From Psychrobacter sp. MF31 (lineage in GTDB: Bacteria > Pseudomonadota > Gammaproteobacteria > Pseudomonadales > Moraxellaceae), in NCBI RefSeq assembly GCF_012847335.1, contig NZ_JABBDX010000005.1, positions 62,001 to 126,000 of the forward strand: a stretch of 64,000 nt of DNA, given 5' to 3'. The translations under genes and the position numbers were made by a program. The notes under the pieces are model-generated. The model was not told the DNA's origin. It did no database searches and worked only from the letters and a program-made list of their open reading frames with translations. Below are positions 19,160-28,759 of this stretch, one piece after another; the stretch's first letter is position 1; each line of letters opens with the position of its first letter.

Positions 19160-19338
19160 TGGGAATTGGTGAATTACAAACAATTGCGACAGTTTCAGCA
19201 TTCATTGCTTTTGTGGCGGTCGCTTGGTGGGCGTATTCGCCAAAAAATAAAAAACGCTTCGAAGAAGATGCACAACTTGCGCTTGATGATGAGGTAGAGC
19301 CTACCTCATCGGATGAGACGCGCAATAAGGATAAATGA
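19159..19338 (+). CDS. ccoQ: cbb3-type oxidase small subunit CcoQ/FixQ
   Basis: 59 residues. It starts ATGGGAATTGG, overlapping the ccoO stop, and ends TGA at 19336-19338, overlapping the ATG of ccoP. One membrane helix (residues ~10-26, TVSAFIAFVAVAWWAYSP) is followed by the KNKKRFEEDA motif typical of FixQ/CcoQ and an acidic tail. CcoQ stabilises the assembled complex. Position between ccoO and ccoP plus the helix-KKRFEE pattern make the call firm. Confidence 0.93.
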   Translation: MGIGELQTIATVSAFIAFVAVAWWAYSPKNKKRFEEDAQLALDDEVEPTSSDETRNKDK

Positions 19339-20519
19339 TGACATTTTTTTGGAGTTCTTGGATCACCGTATTAAGTCTTATGTGCTGGCTTGGCATCCTT
19401 GGGGTCTTATTATTTGTATTAAAATATAGACCCAGTGTCGAGGACGACGGAACGACCGGTCATACTTATGACGGCATTCAAGAATACGACAAACCACTGC
19501 CAAAATGGTGGCTTGTGATATTTTTTGGGTCGATCGCTTGGGGCGCTGTGTATTGGGTATTTTTCCCAGCTATTTTCCCCTCGCACTGGAAAGGCATCTC
19601 AACCGTTGAAGTGGACGGCGAAACCGTGCCTTGGACCTCACGAAACGAGCTGTTTAGTGATCTTGAGAGCAACAACAAAGTTTTTACTGACAACTTTGAA
19701 AAAAGTATTTTGGCAAAAGCGGGCGCTAGCGGCGCAACCTCAACGCTAAAATCGTTGTCTGAAATGCAAGAAACTTTGCGCAAAAATGACAAGCCACCAG
19801 CAGATTTACAAGCCAACATTGACACCAAAATCAATGAGCTTGGACCTTACGTTGAAAAGCTTGCTGCTGACCCAAATGCGCTTAAAGTGGGCAGCCGCTT
19901 ATTTTTGCAAAACTGTGCCGTTTGTCATGGTTCAAACGCTAAAGGTGCAACCGGCTATCCAAACCTTACTGATAACGACTGGCTGTATGGCGGCGAAGCT
20001 CAAAACATCTTGACTACCCTTCATAAAGGTCGCGTTGGTGGAATGCCTGCTTGGCGTGATCAAATCGGTGAAGATGGCGTTCGCGCAGCTTCTGAATACG
20101 TATTGTCGCTGTCCTCAAATCACGGCAACAAAGCCAATTTGCCACTTGATAAAACCCTTGTAACCCAAGGCGAGGCAATTTTCAAGCAGCAATGTGCGCT
20201 TTGTCATGGTGAAAATGCAAAAGGTATGCACTCAACGGGCGCGCCAAACTTAACCGATAATATTTGGTTGTATGGCGGCGATCGTGAAACGGTTCGTGAT
20301 ACCTTGCGTTATGGTCGAGCGGGCGTCATGCCTGAATGGGAAACGAAACTTGGTAATGAGCGTATCATGCTGCTTGCCGCTTATGTTTACTCCCTATCAG
20401 ATCGCGGCGCGCAAACTGACAATACCAAAGTCCCTGCCAATACCACAGCGCCAAAAGCTGCCAAACCTGCAGCCGTTAAGCAAGATGCTGAAGAAAAAGT
20501 AGTGGTAAAAGAAAGCTAA
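19335..20519 (+). CDS. ccoP: cbb3-type cytochrome c oxidase subunit III (CcoP), di-heme
   Basis: 394 residues, somewhat longer than usual. Two N-terminal membrane helices flank a VEDDGTTGHTYDGIQEY segment known from CcoP, followed by two cytochrome c domains with heme sites CAVCH (C194) and CALCH (C287). Each has the repeated GAPNLTDN/GYPNLTDN and WLYGG blocks and a later methionine ligand (GGMPAW, GVMPEW). It accepts electrons from soluble cytochromes. The C-terminal ~35 residues are an Ala/Lys/Pro-rich tail. ATGA overlap with ccoQ; a terminator follows. Confidence 0.95.
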   Translation: MMTFFWSSWITVLSLMCWLGILGVLLFVLKYRPSVEDDGTTGHTYDGIQEYDKPLPKWWLVIFFGSIAWGAVYWVFFPAIFPSHWKGISTVEVDGETVPWTSRNELFSDLESNNKVFTDNFEKSILAKAGASGATSTLKSLSEMQETLRKNDKPPADLQANIDTKINELGPYVEKLAADPNALKVGSRLFLQNCAVCHGSNAKGATGYPNLTDNDWLYGGEAQNILTTLHKGRVGGMPAWRDQIGEDGVRAASEYVLSLSSNHGNKANLPLDKTLVTQGEAIFKQQCALCHGENAKGMHSTGAPNLTDNIWLYGGDRETVRDTLRYGRAGVMPEWETKLGNERIMLLAAYVYSLSDRGAQTDNTKVPANTTAPKAAKPAAVKQDAEEKVVVKES

Positions 20520-20546
20520 TCTTATTTATTGTAATGACTATAAATT

Positions 20547-20578
20547 AAGGAGACCTGATCATTCAGATCTCCTTTTTT
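20547..20578 (+). terminator. Terminator of ccoNOQP
   Basis: AGGAGACCTGA and TCAGATCTCCT form an 11-base stem with one mismatch around a 4-base loop, followed by six T. It separates ccoNOQP from ccoGH. Confidence 0.85.
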
Positions 20579-20880
20579 ATTGATAATTTTTACTAATTAA
20601 TTATTTAATGCCATTTATGGTGATTAGACGCCAAATGATAGACAGCTCAAGGCTTGGGCTTTATTATTTAATTTTAAATAATAATTGATTTTTGCCAAAA
20701 TTGCCCCATTTATCATTCAGGTGATGCTACACTATCACCAAGCTTTTTTTACCTTTTGTCGTTCATTGAAAGCTTAGGCTCTCAACTGACATTGATAACA
20801 TCGTAACGCCCAGCATTGCAAGATCACGCTCTTTGTTACCCATGCCAGCAGACTGATTCTTTTTTTAAAGAGGCAAGTTT
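20579..20880 (+). other. Leader between the ccoNOQP terminator and ccoG
   Basis: About 300 AT-rich bases. ccoG must be transcribed from here given the terminator upstream, but I cannot single out a promoter. AGAGG about 7 bases before the ATG is the ccoG ribosome site. No gene or RNA is visible. Confidence 0.5.
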
Positions 20881-22293
20881 ATGTCAGCACCACAACCCAA
20901 TAGAATTCCTATTCACGAGGTCGATTTAAACGCGGATAAAAAGCGCGTTCATCCCCGATTTGTTAAAGGTTTTTATCAAAACATTCGGGTGATTAGTATG
21001 TATGCGCTGCTGGCGTTGTTTTTGATTTTACCTTGGCTGCGCTTTAATGGTCGCCAAGCGATTTGGTTTGATGTGCCCTCGCAGCATTATTACATTTTTG
21101 GGTTGACCTTTTTGACCCAAGACTTTTATTTCATTGCCATTTTTGCCATTATTGCCGCATTCACTTTGTTTTTGGTGACCGTTTACGCAGGTCGCGTTTG
21201 GTGCGGTTACGCCTGTCCGCAAACCATTTGGACACACCTTTATCAGCACGTTGAAAAATGGGTGATCGGCGATCGCAACAAGCGAATGAAGTTTGACAAA
21301 GAGCCGATGAGTGCTTCAAAAGTTTTAAAGCGGCTTTTGGTTTATTTTATTTGGTTTGTTTTGTCCGTCATCACTGCGGCAACCTTCGTCAGTTATGTGG
21401 CTGGGACTGACTTTTTATACCACAGCTGGCAGCTACTTGGCGGCGTGATTCCGATTCCTGATTGGCCGGTTTGGGTTTGGGTATCGATGTTTATTTTTAC
21501 CTTTGCCACTTATGCCAATGCTGGTTACATGCGTGAGCAGATGTGTATCCAAATCTGCCCTTATGGTCGCTTTCAAAGCGTGATGTTTGATAAAGACACG
21601 TTGATTGTCTCTTATGATTATGAACGCGGTGAACCTCGCGGCGCTCGTAAAAAAGGCACGCATCCGGACAATCTTGGTGACTGCGTTGAATGTACCATGT
21701 GCGTTCAGGTGTGCCCAACAGGTATCGATATCCGCGAAGGCTTGCAGGTGGCTTGTATCCAATGCGCAGCTTGCGTTGATGCTTGTAATGAAATCATGGA
21801 CAAAGTTGGCTATCCGCGCGGTTTGATTCGCTACACCACCGAGCGACAATTGGCAGAAAAAGAAAAGAGCCGACTGCTGCGACCACGACTGTTTGCTTAT
21901 TTGGCGCTGTTAGCCATTTTGATCGGTGGTCTGGTTTATGCGCTTACCGGTCGTGTGCCGCTTGAGATTGACATTCGCCGTGACCGCAATCAGTTGTCCT
22001 CAACCAACGCCCAAGGGATGATTGAAAACAGCTATATTGTGAAGCTGACCAACAAAACCCAAGAGCCGCACAACTATAAGCTGACTTTAGAGCCACAAAA
22101 AGGCTTAAGCTTACAGCTTCGATTCAATGAAGTTCCGCTTGATGCGGGCGAAAGCTTTGATATGCCGGTTAGCATTTATGGTGATCCTGCAGTGGTTGAG
22201 TCAGGACAAACGCCTGTGACCTTAACTGTGACCAGCGAAGATGGTAAATACAATGTTAGCAAACAAAATATCTTTACCACCCAAGGTCAATAA
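20881..22293 (+). CDS. ccoG: Cytochrome c oxidase accessory protein CcoG (polyferredoxin)
   Basis: 470 residues. Several membrane helices enclose iron-sulfur motifs: CGYACPQTIW, CIQICPYGRFQ, then CVECTMCVQVCP and CIQCAACVDACN, i.e. ferredoxin-type cysteine clusters. A C-terminal immunoglobulin-like periplasmic domain (residues ~375-470) follows a last helix. CcoG is implicated in copper handling during cbb3 oxidase assembly (proposed Cu(II) reduction). It has its own leader after the ccoNOQP terminator and is followed at 80 bases by ccoH. Confidence 0.93.
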   Translation: MSAPQPNRIPIHEVDLNADKKRVHPRFVKGFYQNIRVISMYALLALFLILPWLRFNGRQAIWFDVPSQHYYIFGLTFLTQDFYFIAIFAIIAAFTLFLVTVYAGRVWCGYACPQTIWTHLYQHVEKWVIGDRNKRMKFDKEPMSASKVLKRLLVYFIWFVLSVITAATFVSYVAGTDFLYHSWQLLGGVIPIPDWPVWVWVSMFIFTFATYANAGYMREQMCIQICPYGRFQSVMFDKDTLIVSYDYERGEPRGARKKGTHPDNLGDCVECTMCVQVCPTGIDIREGLQVACIQCAACVDACNEIMDKVGYPRGLIRYTTERQLAEKEKSRLLRPRLFAYLALLAILIGGLVYALTGRVPLEIDIRRDRNQLSSTNAQGMIENSYIVKLTNKTQEPHNYKLTLEPQKGLSLQLRFNEVPLDAGESFDMPVSIYGDPAVVESGQTPVTLTVTSEDGKYNVSKQNIFTTQGQ

Positions 22294-22373
22294 TTTTTGA
22301 AATTAGCGTTTAGGATAGCTTCTGTCCTAAGCGCTCCCCCCTTTTGGCAAGACGTCAATACGATAGGTAACTT

Positions 22374-22964
22374 ATGGCAACTCAACAGCAATCATCAAAC
22401 TTTAAGCACCAAGACCGCCAGCCGTGGTACAAAAACTATATGGTGATCATTTTTGTGATTGGCATGCCGCTATTTGTGGTGGTGGCGTGCCTTTGGTTTG
22501 TATATTACTCCTATCAGATTCGCGACAGTGTGGTTCGCGATGACTGGTATATGGATGGCAAAACGCTTTATCATGACATCTCACGTGACAAATTGACCTA
22601 TGATTTAGACCTTCGCGGCGATCTCAAGTTTGCGCCCAATGGCGATGTGACGTTTTATCTGAACTATCCTGAAGAAAGCCTACAATCTGGAAAGCTGCTC
22701 AATGGTGACCCCCTCACCTATCCGGACAAGCTTGAATTGTCCATCTCGCACGCCACCGACATCCATAAAGACCGCGATACGATTTTGACCCACCAAAGCG
22801 GTAACAAATACAGCGCTCATGTGGATTTGGATGCGACCAAAGGCAAATATTACTTGCAAGTCAGCTATGATGGCAAAGATGATTGGCGGATGCAGGATGT
22901 GGCAAAACTTCCACGCGCTGAGATCAGCTTTAGCCCGCTTCCGGTTTTTGAAAAGCACTCTTAA
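22374..22964 (+). CDS. ccoH: FixH/CcoH family cbb3 assembly protein
   Basis: 196 residues: a short cytosolic start, one membrane helix (residues ~22-45) preceded by PWYKNYMVIIFVIGMP, a YQIRDSVVRDDWYMDGKTL segment typical of FixH, and a periplasmic beta-rich domain. CcoH is needed for cbb3 oxidase stability and assembly. It completes ccoNOQP-GH; the copper ATPase gene ccoI and the small gene ccoS, often next in line, are absent here, since the unit ends in a strong terminator. Confidence 0.88.
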   Translation: MATQQQSSNFKHQDRQPWYKNYMVIIFVIGMPLFVVVACLWFVYYSYQIRDSVVRDDWYMDGKTLYHDISRDKLTYDLDLRGDLKFAPNGDVTFYLNYPEESLQSGKLLNGDPLTYPDKLELSISHATDIHKDRDTILTHQSGNKYSAHVDLDATKGKYYLQVSYDGKDDWRMQDVAKLPRAEISFSPLPVFEKHS

Positions 22965-23001
22965 AAAACCACTCTTAATTAAGCCAATTAAGCGATTAAA
23001 T

Positions 23002-23037
23002 AAAAAAGCCAGCACGAGTTTTGCTGGCTTTTTTTAT
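23002..23037. terminator. Bidirectional terminator between ccoH and ttcA
   Basis: AAAAAAGCCAGCA and TGCTGGCTTTTTT form a 13-pair stem around CGAGTTT, with an A run before and T run after, so it can serve both convergent genes. Confidence 0.88.
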
Positions 23038-23075
23038 CATGACGTTTTTATAAAATAGATAATGCCGCCAAAAAA

Positions 23076-24158
23076 TTAAATTAGTGGATTAACCGTTGGG
23101 ATTTTTTGGGGGCTTTTTTGACGTTGGCTTTCAGCAAATTTAGGATTAAAGGTTTGCGATTGCGGGGCGGTTGGTAAGCCAATTTCAGCTAAGCTTTCAA
23201 GCTGACCGGCTTGGATATTTTCACCTTCAAATAATCGCTCACTGTCATCGCGATCAAGGCTTAAATTTTCAAAATCAAAAAATTCGCGATCCGCAAGTTG
23301 TGAGGGCGCAACGTTTTGTAGCGCTTTAAAAATGGACGCCAAGCGCTGCGGATGCGCATTGTCCCAGTCTTTGAGCATGTCATTGATGATGGCGCGCTGA
23401 AGGTTTTTTTGGCTGCCGCAAAGGTTACATGGAATAATAGGAAAGTTTTTATAGCGCGCGTATTTGATGATGTCTTTTTCTTCGACATAAGCTAAAGGGC
23501 GGATCAAAATGTTTTGCTTATCATCGCTTAACAGCTTTGGTGGCATGGCTTTGAGCGCGCCGCCATGAAACAAGTTTAAAAAAAACGTCGCCAAAATATC
23601 ATCGCGGTGATGACCTAATGCCACTTTGGTCGCGCCAATTTGTTTGGCAAAACCATAAAGCGAGCCACGGCGCAATCGCGAGCACGCTGAGCAATACGTT
23701 TTACCTTCAGGAACCACGCTTTTGACGATGCTATAAGTGTCTTTTTCTAAAATATAATGGGCAATGCCTTGCTCGTTGAGATAGTTTGGTAACACATCTT
23801 CAGGGAATCCAGGCTGCTTTTGATCAAGGTTGACCGCCACAATATCAAAATTGATGGGCGCAATACGCTTGAGCAGCAGCAAAATATCCAGCAAGGTGAA
23901 GCTGTCTTTGCCGCCTGAGATGCAAACCATGACCACATCGCCGTCTTCAATCATATTAAAATCGCGAATCGCCCAAGATACTTGCTTGCGCAATTTTTTT
24001 TGCAGCTTTTTAAAGCGTACAGAATCAGGATCAGCGGCTGCCATGGCTGCCAACTCTTGAGCATCGTCTTGAGCGTCATCAAAGCTTGGCTCAGGGCTTT
24101 TGTCATCAAAATTAAACTTATGATTTTGGCTTGGAACAAATAAGGTAGCGGCACTCAT
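23076..24158 (-). CDS. ttcA: tRNA 2-thiocytidine(32) synthetase TtcA
   Basis: 360 residues from the chosen ATG, which has GAG 7-8 bases upstream; TTG/ATG codons 24-27 bases earlier are in frame but lack a ribosome site. The PP-loop SGGKDS occupies residues 81-86. The iron-sulfur cysteines in [11 protein letters not shown] and IPCNLCGSQ are present, as is the LGHHRDDI block. TtcA thiolates C32 of certain tRNAs. The N-terminal ~45 residues and the C-terminal ~45 (proline/glutamine-rich) extend beyond the E. coli core enzyme. Confidence 0.93.
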   Translation of the reverse strand: MSAATLFVPSQNHKFNFDDKSPEPSFDDAQDDAQELAAMAAADPDSVRFKKLQKKLRKQVSWAIRDFNMIEDGDVVMVCISGGKDSFTLLDILLLLKRIAPINFDIVAVNLDQKQPGFPEDVLPNYLNEQGIAHYILEKDTYSIVKSVVPEGKTYCSACSRLRRGSLYGFAKQIGATKVALGHHRDDILATFFLNLFHGGALKAMPPKLLSDDKQNILIRPLAYVEEKDIIKYARYKNFPIIPCNLCGSQKNLQRAIINDMLKDWDNAHPQRLASIFKALQNVAPSQLADREFFDFENLSLDRDDSERLFEGENIQAGQLESLAEIGLPTAPQSQTFNPKFAESQRQKSPQKIPTVNPLI

Positions 24159-24321
24159 AACAGTCTCAATAGTGGCAATCATCAAAGGCGCTGATTATAG
24201 CAAATTTTGCTAAGCGATTGAAAATATGCTGATATTGATTGGCTTATTAATGCCTGTATTGATTAAGACGGTGTTGTCTAATCAGCAATTTTGTTAGAAT
24301 AACCGTTTATCTTTTATAGTG

Positions 24322-25107
24322 ATGATAATAATGACGGCAATTACAGAAACTTCTCATCAGCCAACCTTAAACCAAGATGATGCGGCAACTCAAAATGCAG
24401 TGGTGCTGCTATCCGGCGGTCTTGATTCGGTCACATGTTTGTATTGGGCGCAAAAAAAATTCAATCAAGTCACGGCGATCAGCTTTGATTACGGTCAGCG
24501 CCATAACAGCGAGCTTGAGGCAGCAAAAATGATTGCCCGTGAGGCTGGCGTTTCACATCGGATAATCAACATTGATATTGCTCAGCTTGGCGGCTCATCT
24601 TTAACTGACCACAGCATGAGCATTCCTGATGGCGACACAAGCAAATTTGCCAGCCACTCAGAAGATCACATTGACGATAACGACGCCATTCCAAACACCT
24701 ACGTTCCGGCGCGAAACACCATCTTTTTATCCTACGCATTAGCCGTTGCTGAAGTTACCAATGCCAATCATATCGTCATTGGCGTCAGCTCCATTGATTA
24801 TTCAGGATATCCTGATTGCCGACCTGAGTTTATCGCCGCGTTTGAGCGCTTGGCAAACCTTGCCACCAAAGCGGGCGTGACAGGTCAGCATTTATTTGTG
24901 CAAACTCCATTGCAACAGCTGTCAAAAGCACAAACCATTGAGCTTGGACTTAGCCTTGGCGTCGATTACAGCAAAACGATTTCTTGCTATCAAGCGGACA
25001 GCCAAGGTCAAGCTTGCGGTGTTTGCGACAGCTGTACCCTTCGCCGGCAAGGGTTTTTGGACGCGGGCGTTACCGATCCGACCCGATATCAACGCTCCGC
25101 CTTTTAA
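24322..25107 (+). CDS. queC: 7-cyano-7-deazaguanine synthase QueC
   Basis: 261 residues. The PP-loop ATPase motif LSGGLDSVT lies near residues 30-38, followed by SFDYGQRHNSEL. The C-terminus has the zinc-binding cysteines CYQADSQGQACGVCDSC, and the YVPARNTIFLS block is complete. QueC converts 7-carboxy-7-deazaguanine and ammonia to preQ0 for queuosine in tRNA. Several overlapping starts exist (GTG 24319, ATG 24322, ATG 24331) without a clear ribosome site; the first ATG is used. Its pathway partner queE lies about 31 kb away. Confidence 0.94.
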   Translation: MIIMTAITETSHQPTLNQDDAATQNAVVLLSGGLDSVTCLYWAQKKFNQVTAISFDYGQRHNSELEAAKMIAREAGVSHRIINIDIAQLGGSSLTDHSMSIPDGDTSKFASHSEDHIDDNDAIPNTYVPARNTIFLSYALAVAEVTNANHIVIGVSSIDYSGYPDCRPEFIAAFERLANLATKAGVTGQHLFVQTPLQQLSKAQTIELGLSLGVDYSKTISCYQADSQGQACGVCDSCTLRRQGFLDAGVTDPTRYQRSAF

Positions 25108-25270
25108 AAGGATTTTCACAATCGCGTAACATTCACTTTCATCATTACAGCAGGGCGGCAGTTTTCATCACGCCCAAACCTTGCTATGGTGAGAGCGATT
25201 TTTTGGTTATATTCAATAGCGATATTCAAGCCTTTATTCTTAACTTAATCTCGCTCACGAGAGGAACTCT

Positions 25271-25600
25271 ATGAAGCTGTTGCAAATCCTACCTTTAGCG
25301 GCGCTTGGTTTTATCGCCATGCCTCAAGCCAACGCTTTGGACATCAAACAAAACAACATCAACCAGTGCGTTGAAGGCGCGGTCAAATATAAAGTGGCTA
25401 ACAAAGCCACCGCAACCAAACTTTGTAACTGCACCATCAATGTTCGCAGCAAAATGACCATTGGTCAAATGTGGGAAATCGAAAGCTACGCGCAAAGCAA
25501 AAAAGACCCATCAACCCTGCCTTATGTTAAAAAAATGCAAAGCGACTTGCAGCAATGCACCAAAGGTCTTGACTTGAAGCCACCTCAAAAACCATCCTAA
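25271..25600 (+). CDS. Small secreted cysteine-containing protein
   Basis: 109 residues. A clear Sec signal peptide (KLLQILPLAALGFIAMPQANA, cut around residue 22) precedes a mature region of about 87 residues with four cysteines (QC, LCNC, QC), suggesting two disulfides, and a proline/lysine tail. I do not recognise the family. GAGAGGA lies 6-8 bases before the ATG. A tight terminator follows, so it is a single-gene transcript. Confidence 0.75.
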   Translation: MKLLQILPLAALGFIAMPQANALDIKQNNINQCVEGAVKYKVANKATATKLCNCTINVRSKMTIGQMWEIESYAQSKKDPSTLPYVKKMQSDLQQCTKGLDLKPPQKPS

Positions 25601-25650
25601 GTATTGGCTGTTAAGACTTAGTTATAAATCATCATAGATAATGAACAAGA

Positions 25651-25679
25651 AAAGGTTGGCTTCGGTCAGCCTTTTTTTC
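25651..25679 (+). terminator. Terminator with UUCG tetraloop
   Basis: GGTTGGC-TTCG-GTCAGCC pairs at all seven positions (two G-U) with an extra stable UUCG loop, flanked by A and T runs. It ends the small secreted-protein gene. Confidence 0.88.
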
Positions 25680-25886
25680 TTTTGATAAAAAACACTTTAA
25701 CAACTTTATTTAAAAACCTTTTTTAAAATAAAGCGCATTAAAAATAGCCGTCACAGTTTTGCAACAGCAAGCTACTTTGATTCGGCTGATTTACTTAGTG
25801 TTTCATTATACTATGACGGAACAACTATAAAAATTTTGACCCGTTTGTTTTTACTATGGTCGCAAATAATAACTATTGAGAGTCTT

Positions 25887-27365
25887 ATGAATCAAAATAA
25901 TGCCCAACAAGATAACCCTATTGAAAATACTGCCAGCCGTCATGTTGCCGTTGCCATCATTGGTGCAGGAACTGCGGGGCAAAATGCGTTTCGCCAAGCT
26001 CAAAAAACCACAGAAAATATCGTCATTATTAATGATGGCTTTTGGACAACCACTTGCGCAACTGTAGGCTGTATGCCAAGCAAGCTTTTGATTGCTGCTG
26101 CCGAGCGCGCTCATGATGCCAAGCATTCAGAAGCATTTGGGATCACCAATGACGTTCACATCGATGGCAAACAGGTGATGAAGCGCGTTCAAAATGAGCG
26201 GGATTATTTTACCCAAAACATTCAAAAACGCGTTGAAGATTGGGATGCCAGTAAAAAAATCGAGGGCAAAGCTTGGATTAATCACGATGGCATTATTGAA
26301 GTCAATCATGAAAAAATCAAAGCCGATAAAGTTATTATTGCAACTGGAAGCTCGCCGTTTGTCCCAGAGGGCTGGTCGGATAAATTAAAAGACAAACTGC
26401 TGACCTCCGATTCCGTTTTTGAATTGACAGATTTGCCAAAGTCGCTTGCGGTCATTGGTGCAGGAGCAATCGGTCTTGAGCTTGCGCAAGCGTTTTCGCG
26501 GCTTGGAGTAGCGGTCACTTTATTTAATCAAAAATCACAAGTTGGCAGTTTAATTGATGAGGCGATCAATCACAAAGCGATAGATTGTTTTTCCTCCGAG
26601 CTGACCTTGCAGTTAGGAAGTAAAATCACTGAGGTTGGCATCGATCCAGATGACAGCGCCGTTGTCCAATTTGACGATCATGACGATCATTCACAAAGTT
26701 GGCGCGGTGATTTTGTTCTTGTTGCAACGGGTCGGCGCAATCATCTCAAAGCGCTTGGTATTGAAAACTTAGGCGTCAAGCTTGATGACAAAGAGCGCCC
26801 CATTGATTTGAATATTAATACCGGTCAAATTGGTGAGTTGGAAGTTTACGTTATCGGCGATGCCAACGCGCATTTGCCGCTGCTGCATGTGGCAAGTGAT
26901 GAGGGTTTTAGCGCCGGAAGTGCCGTTTGCCGAAATAATTTTGGCGCTTATATCCGCGCCCCTGCCATTCCGATGTCGATTATTTTTACTGCGCCGCAAA
27001 TTGCCAATGTCGGCAAGTCGTTAATTGACATCAAAAATGCCAATTTAAATTTTGTAGTTGGTAAAGTCAGCTTTGATAATCAAGGTCGCAGCCGGATTAT
27101 GGGCGTTAATTGCGGTCTTTTGCATATTTACGCTTGTAAAGAGACAGATCGGATTTTGGGCGCAAGTATGGTCGCCCCTGACGCGGAATATTTGGCGCAC
27201 ATTTTAGCGATTGCCATCACCAATCAGCTGAGCGTTAAACAGCTTCTTGATGCGCCATTTTATCACCCAACCATTTTGGAGGGGCTTCGTACTGCGCTTC
27301 GAGACATTCAATTAAAAATGAAAATCCCCTATCAAACTGAGGACAGTAAAGGCGATGGCTTTTAA
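25887..27365 (+). CDS. Pyridine nucleotide-disulphide oxidoreductase, dihydrolipoamide dehydrogenase-like
   Basis: 492 residues from ATG 25887, chosen because GAGAG lies just upstream. FAD-binding GAGTAGQ near residue 25, redox-active disulfide CATVGC (C57, C62) followed by MPSKLL, NAD-binding GAGAIGLELA, a second FAD block YVIGDANAHLPLLH, and the C-terminal catalytic HPTILE at the dimer interface. The pattern is that of class I flavoprotein disulfide reductases. It is not next to pyruvate or 2-oxoglutarate dehydrogenase genes, so it is probably a paralogue of the Lpd of those complexes; the substrate is uncertain. No thiol-binding domain of MerA type is fused. Confidence 0.85.
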   Translation: MNQNNAQQDNPIENTASRHVAVAIIGAGTAGQNAFRQAQKTTENIVIINDGFWTTTCATVGCMPSKLLIAAAERAHDAKHSEAFGITNDVHIDGKQVMKRVQNERDYFTQNIQKRVEDWDASKKIEGKAWINHDGIIEVNHEKIKADKVIIATGSSPFVPEGWSDKLKDKLLTSDSVFELTDLPKSLAVIGAGAIGLELAQAFSRLGVAVTLFNQKSQVGSLIDEAINHKAIDCFSSELTLQLGSKITEVGIDPDDSAVVQFDDHDDHSQSWRGDFVLVATGRRNHLKALGIENLGVKLDDKERPIDLNINTGQIGELEVYVIGDANAHLPLLHVASDEGFSAGSAVCRNNFGAYIRAPAIPMSIIFTAPQIANVGKSLIDIKNANLNFVVGKVSFDNQGRSRIMGVNCGLLHIYACKETDRILGASMVAPDAEYLAHILAIAITNQLSVKQLLDAPFYHPTILEGLRTALRDIQLKMKIPYQTEDSKGDGF

Positions 27366-27465
27366 TCAATCATTATTGCTGCGCATTTTTTGTTACAATA
27401 GCGCTTAATCGTTTGGCAGTTTTAACTTTTTTGTTTTATGGCTTATAAAAGGCATTAATGGCATT

Positions 27466-28647
27466 ATGGCAATCGCTGGAATTACTGATTTTTTTAAAGA
27501 AATTGGTTGGGATTTATACACCAGTTTGTACCTTGCCATTGGCGGCTCTTTGGAGGAGGATTCGCGTGATTGGACATCGCGAGCGGTTGAGCTTGCCAGC
27601 ACCGCGATTAAAATTTTAATTTTGCTTGCCGTTTTGGGATTTATTTATTGGTTGGCAACGTATCTTCTTAAAAAAAATAAAACCCGAATCCGACTTAACG
27701 AGCGCCGATTGGGAATTATCCGCTCAGTGCTGCGCTATATGTGGATTGTGGCAAGTTTGATTGCGATTATGAGCCAAATTAATATCGCCCCTGCCACGGT
27801 CAAAGCGACCGCAAAGGCAAGTATTTGGGCGGGGATTTATTATGTACTTTGGACATCGTCGGGGCACATCATCCATAAGATTTTGCAACATTATGGTTTA
27901 AGCGCGTCCATTGAGCAGTTATTAAAAAATATTTTATCGGTGCTGATTTTGGTGCTTGGACTGGCAAGCGTATTGGCACAATTTGGCTTTGATATCGTCT
28001 CGCTGGTTGCCGGTCTTGGGATTGTCGGTTTAGCCGTCGGTTTTGCCGCGCAATCAACGCTTGCCAACTTTATTGCTGGCATCACCATTTTGCTTGAGCA
28101 GTCGTTTCAGGTCGGCGATTGGATCAGTATTAATGACAAAGAAGGTCGCGTGGTGGTCATCTCATTGCGAACGACGCATATTTTAACCCGCGATAACGTC
28201 ACCGTGATTATTCCTAATGCCACTATGGCATCCTCTGAGGTGGTTAATTTAACGTCTAAAAACTTCGTCCGCTTTGATATTAAAGTCCGGATTGCTTTTG
28301 AAGACGACATTGCCAATGCCCGCGAGGTCATTTTAAACGTATTAAGCGATACCGATGTGGTACTTACGCGACCTGAATCATCGGCAACGGTTTCTGAAAT
28401 TGGCGATTACGGGGTGTTTTTTATCGTCAGGTTTTGGGTGAAACCGGCATCCGTTGCCCGAATTCCTAAAATCAAAGAAGATTTATACGAGCATATTAAA
28501 GTTGCCTTTGATGCGGCTAATATTTCAACGCCTTATCCACATATGCGCCTGTTGATGCCAAAAGATGTGGAGTATCCCATCCCAACCAAACCCTTTGCCA
28601 CCACGGTTCAAGTCACTGAACCAAACGATGCTAATCCCTCCTCGTAA
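27466..28647 (+). CDS. MscS-family mechanosensitive ion channel
   Basis: 393 residues. An N-terminal extension precedes membrane helices (starting ~residue 45), and the pore-lining helix region GLAVGFAAQSTLANFIAGI is followed by the MscS beta domain (QVGDWISINDKEGRVV, then ITRD-like TRDNVTVIIPNA) and a C-terminal alpha/beta domain. It is somewhat longer than the E. coli MscS (286 residues) because of extra N-terminal helices. It opens on membrane tension to release solutes after osmotic downshock. The C-terminal 25 residues are Pro/Thr-rich. The ribosome site is poorly spaced. Confidence 0.9.
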   Translation: MAIAGITDFFKEIGWDLYTSLYLAIGGSLEEDSRDWTSRAVELASTAIKILILLAVLGFIYWLATYLLKKNKTRIRLNERRLGIIRSVLRYMWIVASLIAIMSQINIAPATVKATAKASIWAGIYYVLWTSSGHIIHKILQHYGLSASIEQLLKNILSVLILVLGLASVLAQFGFDIVSLVAGLGIVGLAVGFAAQSTLANFIAGITILLEQSFQVGDWISINDKEGRVVVISLRTTHILTRDNVTVIIPNATMASSEVVNLTSKNFVRFDIKVRIAFEDDIANAREVILNVLSDTDVVLTRPESSATVSEIGDYGVFFIVRFWVKPASVARIPKIKEDLYEHIKVAFDAANISTPYPHMRLLMPKDVEYPIPTKPFATTVQVTEPNDANPSS

Positions 28648-28759
28648 CTCAGTGGCGCCGGTGATCTTAGCCAATCTATCCAAAAAGCTGCCAAGTTATC
28701 GCTTATAAACTGTGCTAAAATGACAGGATTTGTAAGCTAACTTTTGGTCAGGAATGTGT

